DNA of 64,000 nt from Membranipora membranacea (taxonomy: Eukaryota > Bryozoa > Gymnolaemata > Cheilostomatida > Membraniporidae), in contig OU612075.1 in NCBI GenBank assembly GCA_914767715.1, positions 19,654,001 to 19,718,000 of the forward strand. Direction: 5' to 3'. The position numbers and the translations under genes were made by a program. Positions 58,081-64,000 of this stretch are shown here, in pieces; the first letter of the stretch is position 1; each line of letters begins with the position of its first letter. Below the pieces are notes generated by a model. It did not search any database. It was not told the origin of the DNA and saw only the letters and a program-made list of their open reading frames with translations.

Positions 58081-58896
58081 ACCATCAAATCATCTTCTGA
58101 TCTAAAACCACATATTATATATATATATATACGGGTGTGAATATTGAGTTTTTTGAGATATTCATATATCACTCTAAATACAATAGGACGATGAACTTGA
58201 TATTACATAATATTCAGGATAGTTGTCTAAAGATGATTTGCAGTAAATTACTCCTCTAGCGGAGGTGGGAGTCTATATGAAGAAATGAGAGCAAATGTTA
58301 GCTTGCTTTAAATGTAGCTATTTGTGAATTTTCCCTGCTGCAAATACTTAACTCTCTTAGGGTATACACAATGTTACATTGACTGCCAGCAACTCACATT
58401 TCGGCACATATTATATAATATATTGACTATGGACCAAATTTGTTTCCCCTGAAACAGCTGAGGTCGGCTCAACAAATATGAATGGCTGAGGATGAATTTT
58501 TTTCGCAATTCTTAGTTTTGGATTTTTTTACCAGATGTATTATTACTGATGAAAACCGTGTAAGCCCTCTTTATTTCACCCTATCTAGATATGAAGTTAG
58601 GGCACTGAGATCATTGCATTTGGAGCCGGATTCTAACATTTTAACAAATTACAAATAACACAACACTTAAAAACCAAAATCACAATCTGATCGCTCACCA
58701 GGTGAGTGAGCAATACCTGCTAGGGGTCTCACTTTCAAATCGTTCAGTCAATGATTGAACTATATACATTCTGAGCGAGCGATTTGGGAGTGATGTTGTC
58801 TAATTGAAAGACCAAGTGGGCAATAATTTCAAGTGATGCGATAGTGATAATTTGCTTTAGTAAAGTATCGCTCTTTCTAATTGAAAGACACCCCTG

Positions 58897-59050
58897 ATTG
58901 GCAAACTACAGAAGGCTACTAGTAGTGATAAAAACTAACAGTTACTAGCTAGACTTCTTAGTTAGTCAACTCATTCTTCACGACTGAGTAGTAGAGTACT
59001 ACTCTACTACTCAGTCGTGAAAGAATGAGTAGACTTACAGAGTAGTGTGA
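58897..59050. repeat. palindrome-bearing repeat, copy 1
   Basis: ATTGGCAAACTACAGAAGGC onward recurs at 62152-62256. Within it 58970-59030 is a ~60-base near-perfect palindrome (arms CTCATTCTTCACGACTGAGT + AGTAGAGTA) with almost no loop. Confidence 0.85.
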
Positions 59051-59659
59051 GAGTAGCTTACCACTTTATCTGATGTATACTTGTTCTTCCTACACTAACT
59101 GCCTTCAAGTTGTTTGACGCGGTAGTCAAATGTCAATAGATGCCAACATCCTGCTAATCCAATGCCTCAGGTACGTTTTAAAATGTAAGGTACAGTAATA
59201 TTATATATATATTATAATAATGTTTTTATTATATTTAATCAAAATCAAGCAGATATAATGTTCATAAAAAGTTCCATAGAGGAGTAAAGTATTCATAGGA
59301 GGAAATTTTCTTCATTTTGCGCAGGCTTGAAAAAGCTAACTTCAAGAGTAGCAAACATACACCCACCCTTTTTTTCTTTTTATGGACTTCAACCTTCACT
59401 AGCCAAAATTTAATGCTAGCTTACATTAAGTCATCTAAAGACTAGCTAAACTAAACTTTAGCTAATACTTACTCCCAAGGCTATACGTTTAGTTGACTAT
59501 AAATTAGAAACAAGTTTTATGCTGTTTAATTTTTTTTAGGGCCTGTGACCTAGAATTACCCACACACCAACATATGTTGGGAAGTTAAATGCCCCATGAT
59601 AACCACAATCGAACAATTGACAATACTTTAAGAGACAGATTTCATTATCATTTCATTCA

Positions 59660-59768
59660 CCCCCCCCCCCCCCTTCCTCCACCTGCAATCTACCTTATCA
59701 ATCTAATTAGTTAACCACTAATTAGGTTGATAAGGTAGATAGCAGGTGAAGGGAGGGAGGGAGGGGGG
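59660..59768. repeat. 109-base hairpin with C/G-tract arms
   Basis: Arms CACCTGC.ATCTACCTTATC (59680-59711) and its inverse (59717-59748) match at 30 of 32 around TAACC; outside them a 14-C run faces G-rich sequence. A foldback miniature element. Confidence 0.8.
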
Positions 59769-59928
59769 TCTTTCAATGAGTATGAGATATGGTTACCAAT
59801 TAGGCTACCGATGGTATCCTTGATTTGGACAATCAAATACAAATGATCACTGCGTCAGGGAAGCGAAGAGTATATCATGACCCATCATGAATCATAATAA
59901 TGTAACTATTTGACACTCAGACACTCAC

Positions 59929-60033
59929 TCGGTACATCAAGATTTCTCAGGACAGAATTCAAACCACCAAAGGTTCTGATGCGTAACTCTGCCATCATCA
60001 TGCCATACTGAATCAGTCTTTCTCCTGTATTCT
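59929..60033 (-). CDS. candidate exon, unknown protein
   Basis: Phase 1-1, 105 bases, CAG acceptor and GTGAGT donor. It encodes NTGERLIQYGMMMAELRIRT then FGGLNSVLRNLDVP. The preceding candidate exon (60824-60926) leaves phase 1, so the two can join. Family not recognised. Confidence 0.4.
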
Positions 60034-60129
60034 CTGCAACAAATATTTAGTTGATGATGTGATAAAGTATGAATATAATACATTCCAATGTCCTAAGTAC
60101 ATTATTTGCATTCAAATTATTTGCAGTCT

Positions 60130-60366
60130 TATAACAAGGCTTTGCTGCTACAAGGTTCATCCCTGGACCCTTCAATTTTCTCTGCATTGAGAGCCTGATT
60201 CTAGCATTTTGCCAAATAACAAATAACACAACACTTAAAGACCTGGTTAAATCTACAATCCCTATGATGGAAACAGATTTGCCAGCCGTTGGTGAATAAG
60301 TTTGTGAAGTTTTATATCTGGTGTCTTGGAATGGAAACACTCGATCTACAGGTTTGATCAGCACAT
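60130..60366 (-). CDS. coding-like stretch with possible membrane segment
   Basis: Open frame including FPFQDTRYKTSQTYSPTAG and the hydrophobic IVDLTRSLSVVLFVIWQNAR. Part of it (around 60186-60235) is repeated in decayed form at 58612-58665. No clear donor. Either an exon of the neighbouring candidate gene or repeat-derived. Confidence 0.22.
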
Positions 60367-60823
60367 AACGCCAGCAAATTTGTAACCAAAATGATCATTT
60401 AAGATAATGAGCTGTGGCAAGGAGGGTGGAATATAGGGAAGAGGTGACTTGATGTTGCGAGATGGAATGAGTTGTTCCCTCCATGAAAAAAAGAGCACAA
60501 CTCCGATAGTCACTGAACTCCTAATTACACTAACTGGCCGGCTTCAATGAAAAATTCTTGCTGAGGCCTGCCAGTGTTCAAGCAGTTTTACCAAATTTAT
60601 GCCATGATACTTCAACGATTACACCGACGCAATTATCATCAGTTAGCCTACACATATCACCTGACATTTATATCATTATATTACTAACGATGCTCGATGC
60701 AAGTGTAACAGTGGAGATATCGATGCTTATAACCCCAGCCATCTCAAGCCTTTCTGGGTCAGTTCCCTGCTGCAACTTAATCAAATTTTACAACCGAAAT
60801 TGAAAATTTGATTCTCTGCTTAC

Positions 60824-60926
60824 CTGTTTGAATTGAGTAAGCTGAACGACTATTGATACTACGAGTTGTATCACATCTGCTATAAACCACCCAAACACTC
60901 TCTTCTTCATTGTACTGTTCTCGGTA
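60824..60926 (-). CDS. candidate exon, unknown protein
   Basis: Open from TAC after a TAG acceptor to a GTAAGC donor, phase 0-1. It encodes YREQYNEEESVWVVYSRCDT then TRSINSRSAYSIQT. It precedes 59929-60033 in compatible phase. Unrecognised. Confidence 0.35.
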
Positions 60927-62151
60927 CTATTCTGCGGTCTGTGTTGCTTTACAATGTAGACTAAAATACAAATAAATCTGCAATCAAAAGGAGTCATTTC
61001 TTGTATCTAGGCCTATCTACTTTTTTCCCAAATTAACAAGACCGAATAATGAAACCAGCGTTATACTCTAGAGAGCTAGTACCTCTACAACACTTGAATA
61101 CACCATTCTATTGATGAAGATTTACATTTGGGAAACTTTTGCAATTGTGTGCAAGCTGGCAATGGTCTAGTTTCTCTCAGTAACCAATTTCTCTACTCTC
61201 CAACTACAGACCACTATAACCAATGGTTGTAAGTGGTTGACCCTGAATTAAGGCGAAGTACATGCTTGCAAACTCAAAGAGCCCACACATGTAATATTAT
61301 ATGCAATCCGCCCCCCTCCCCGATCACTGCTTATTATAATGAAATGACCACTGTGACGCAGTTGAGACTCTGTACAGCCAACAAATCATTTGAATTCAAT
61401 ACCATTGGCAAAAGGCAAGGTCTGCACTGATTTCCTTCCTCTGGTGATCGGGGTTGGTATATTCTTTATTACACTATAGACCAGGGAATATTTCAATTAG
61501 CATGAGCTGTGCTTTGTAAACCAAAAGATCATTACAACTTTAATGCTCAATATCCTCGCTCCTTAGATAAATTTGTTCGCAAATAGTTCACACAAGAGTG
61601 AGCATAGTTCAATTGATAAGTGGCCAATTCTCGAACGAAGCTAAAAGCAGGTCTCGCCTACTAAGCTAGATGATGATGTACCACTTGGTCTTATATGCGC
61701 ATGCTTGATCAGTAAATAAAGTGTATACTAATATGTATATAGTTTTGCTGTTTGTATTTAAGGGTGACCCCACCAGTCTCAGACAGTAGGGAATGGTTGA
61801 CATAAAGCAATAATGATCCGTCAGTTGCGCCGAGGCAAAGCCTATGCACACACTTTATACAAATACAAGACCCAGCCTACATAGGCTGTGGTTGTAGTAA
61901 AGAGAGGGGGCATTTCCTTACAATGTAAAGTATGTAGGCCTACATGTAGCCATAGTAGATTAGCAATAACAGTTCTAGACAATTAGTTGCACGAGAGTTG
62001 CCCACCTAAACATGCCACCACCAACAAACAACAAAGCGAGGAGTAAGGAGTTAACTCCTTGGACTTGTATGAGCCTTCCCCCCCTCTTTCAACTCTTACG
62101 AGTCCTTCTCCTTGCTTGATATTACACTACACTGTACATTGGACTGGTACC
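60927..62151. other. no gene identified
   Basis: AT-rich, with short C tracts near 61310 and 62078; no supported coding sequence. Confidence 0.4.
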
Positions 62152-62256
62152 ATTGGCAAACTACAGAAAGCTACTAGTAGTGATAGTAACTAACAGTTAC
62201 TAGCTAGACTTCTTAGTTAGTCTACTCATTTTTCACTCACAACTGAGTAGTAGAAT
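62152..62256. repeat. palindrome-bearing repeat, copy 2
   Basis: Direct copy of 58897-59000: ATTGGCAAACTACAGAAAGC, then ACTAACAGTTACTAGCTAGA. The large palindrome is truncated here to one arm. Confidence 0.82.
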
Positions 62257-62409
62257 AGTTATAGTAGTGTACCAAATAAATACTAAATAACATTTATTTA
62301 CCTGAGAGCTACAACAAATTGATTCAATCAAGTCCATTCACAGCTGTTCTAATTTCATTCTTCTTCTTCTTGTGAAGCTGAGGTGGCTCATCATCTCTTC
62401 ATCGTGGTC

Positions 62410-62625
62410 TTATGTGTCTGTGAAGTAACTGATTGGTGCCACTGAGTCTGACTGCTGTTCAGAAAGTTGACTACTAGCAATATCGATAACTAACTCAGTG
62501 TTCCCCAACACAGATATTGTAATCAGTATGAAGTTATTGAACAGGCCAATAAGAAAAAAGTAAGATGTAATGGGCCAATCATATCGAAGCCTGTGAAAAT
62601 TCGCAGAGAGAGGGCAACTCTTCAT
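62410..62625 (-). CDS. CLN3-like N-terminal exon (tentative)
   Basis: Starts ATG at 62625. After a short N-terminus comes RYDWPITSYFFLIGLFNNFI, then LITISVLGN. The W-x-aromatic-x-LxGLxNNF pattern followed by a hydrophobic stretch recalls the first membrane segment of CLN3 (battenin), a lysosomal membrane protein of the major-facilitator type. The AAHDI that follows in CLN3 is not clear. No donor was confirmed, so the 3' border is the reading-frame stop. Other multi-pass transporters are possible. Confidence 0.33.
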   Translation of the reverse strand: MKSCPLSANFHRLRYDWPITSYFFLIGLFNNFILITISVLGNTELVIDIASSQLSEQQSDSVAPISYFTDT

Positions 62626-63112
62626 TTTTGAAGGTTTTAACGTGAGAGGGCAATTCCGAACCAGTTACCTTATTACCCTGGAGTATATATGTTAGATTGG
62701 CAGATCCTCCATCACAAGCATAATAAATATTTTGCAATTTGACACACATCAATATCAAGAGGACATAACCATGACACCATGTTGGTTTTCAACTTCTGTA
62801 TCCTTTCTGATGGTGTTATATTATTTTATATTTAAGTCTTCTGGTATGCTCTTGGTGCCTGCAATTTCCAAAATCAATGTTCTTCCATATAGTAAGCAAT
62901 CCAGGTGCCCATGTTTTCTTTTCATAATACTAAATTGGTACTATTATTGAATATAATCATAATTATTGTTTTATATCATCAGTATATTTAGGTTTTCAAT
63001 TGTCTGGTAAGTGTGATGCCTTTTTGTATCATTGTAGGAATTTGCCCGGGCCAGGCAGAACATTCTCAAAAACAGTCCTGCTACTTACGTCCCCTACTGT
63101 TCGTAAAGTGCC

Positions 63113-64000
63113 TATGGATGGATGGATTTATTACTATCATAGACAAAAATTTGTCACGAAATACGTTGTTAATACTGACAAGAAAGAAAAACATGGAAAA
63201 AATCAGATCTCTGTTGTATAAAGAGTTTTTTAGAATAGTATATTATTAAGTGTATGTATGAGATGTCTTAAAAAGCTGTCTCTACCCCATGTACCCCGAT
63301 ATTTAACGGTGCGGTAGCGACCTGAGGGGCATTTAGTTAGAAAGTCATTGATAAAGTGCTCTTCATCGTGTATGTACCGTAGTCCGAGTGTCTTGATCTG
63401 GTTGGCCACCAGAGCATCTATATCGGGGTGCTCAATCCCTAACTTGGCGGCATCTTTAAATATTTTGCATAAGGACTTCTTGTCGCTTGCATGGATGCTT
63501 GTAAAAAGTATGGGGAGACAGTAAGTGATGAGGGATACAATAAAACTCTTGAATAACATATGAGAAAGGGGCTTTGAGCTATAGTATACAAAATTTTTCA
63601 CAATATACATGCGTTAAGATGCAGTAGTCACTATGGATTGCACATGATCATGATAGCGGAGTTTATCGTCAACAGTAACACCAAGGTATTTTACTTTGTC
63701 ACAAAAATCAACTTCCGTGCCATTAAGGATAAGAGTAGGGGTAATGGGCCTAACAAGCTGAGTAGAAAACATCATTTCTTGAGTCTTGGAGGCGTTTAAC
63801 AATAGGTTTAAATCACAACATTGCTTTGAAATTCTACTAATCTCATCAAGATAGGCACTAAGATCTGATTGATTTGATATGCATCCAATTATACAGGTGT
63901 CCTCTGCGTATATAATGACAGTAATATTACTTAAGTCTGAGGTAATCCTATTGGTATATATTGAAAACAAAAGTGGAGATAAACAGCAACCCTGGGGAGT
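63113..64000 (-). pseudogene. non-LTR retrotransposon 3' part, one in-frame stop, cut by window edge
   Basis: The minus-strand frame enters from beyond the right edge with TPQGCCLSPLLFSIYTNR (RT motif B'), then IIYAEDTCIIG (the catalytic YADD box, here YAED), SKTQEMMFS and VKYLGVTVDDKLRYHDHV. It passes a TAA at 63614-63616, then continues in the same frame through SLITYCLPILFTSIHASDKK to a stop at 63230. The 3' end has ATCCATCC repeats near 63113-63130, as in tails of CR1/L2-like elements. Apart from the stop and the Asp-to-Glu change in the catalytic box, the frame is intact, so it is fairly young. Confidence 0.85.

Noticed and set aside
57619-58172. Minus-strand open frames with hydrophobic stretches, shared with 44458-44727
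   Set aside because: Conserved only because the 2.26-kb element is duplicated; substitutions between copies are not biased to silent sites by eye.

Overview
The window is AT-rich eukaryotic nuclear DNA. It has GT-AG introns of a few hundred bases to 9 kb, phase-matched short exons, and EGF-like and NHL-type extracellular modules. Ty3/gypsy, Ty1/copia and non-LTR retrotransposon remnants, tRNA-derived SINE-like pieces, MITEs and tandem repeats are all present. This fits an animal, most likely a marine invertebrate; the species cannot be named from sequence alone. No rRNA, intact tRNA, CRISPR array or bacterial-type operon was seen.

The main host gene runs on the minus strand from at least 30848 down to 754. 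Twenty exons were assembled by eye from splice sites and unbroken phases (914 codons plus stop, 5' end not found). It carries two copies of an eight-exon module (a-h, including an NHL repeat) separated by EGF-like domains, and it ends in a hydrophobic tail that looks like a GPI-anchor signal. Its 9 kb intron at 20854-29904 holds a plus-strand intron-containing transposase-like gene (22279-28810), flanked upstream by a 204-bp tandem repeat. That gene is broken by one stop, one frameshift and a 3598-bp TIR element with a 5-bp target-site duplication (TSD). The next intron holds a decayed Ty3/gypsy pol fragment and an 822-bp MITE.

From 31 to 35 kb there are copia and LINE scraps, a tRNA-like piece, a polypurine tract, and one exon encoding a zinc-binding-type C-terminus. 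From 35.1 to 44.9 kb lies a 2.3-kb TIR element (copy A) riddled with later insertions. The largest is a 6.5-kb foldback-type element whose long inverted arms are tandem arrays of a TTGGCC-core minisatellite; inside it sit a decayed LINE, a TA-flanked MITE within the LINE, and a second copy of the 822-bp MITE. A second copy of the 2.3-kb element (copy B, 55819-58080) lacks every insertion and acts as a natural empty-site control.

From 45 to 55.8 kb there are tandem hairpins, a 513-bp long-TIR element, a ~350-bp tandem array invaded by a SINE-like unit, and a few candidate exons. From 58 to 62.6 kb there are palindrome-bearing repeats and candidate minus-strand exons, including a CLN3-like N-terminus. 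The right edge cuts a fairly young LINE with one in-frame stop. Host exons are sparse; the window is dominated by nested mobile DNA and by short near-perfect palindromes and G/C homopolymers.
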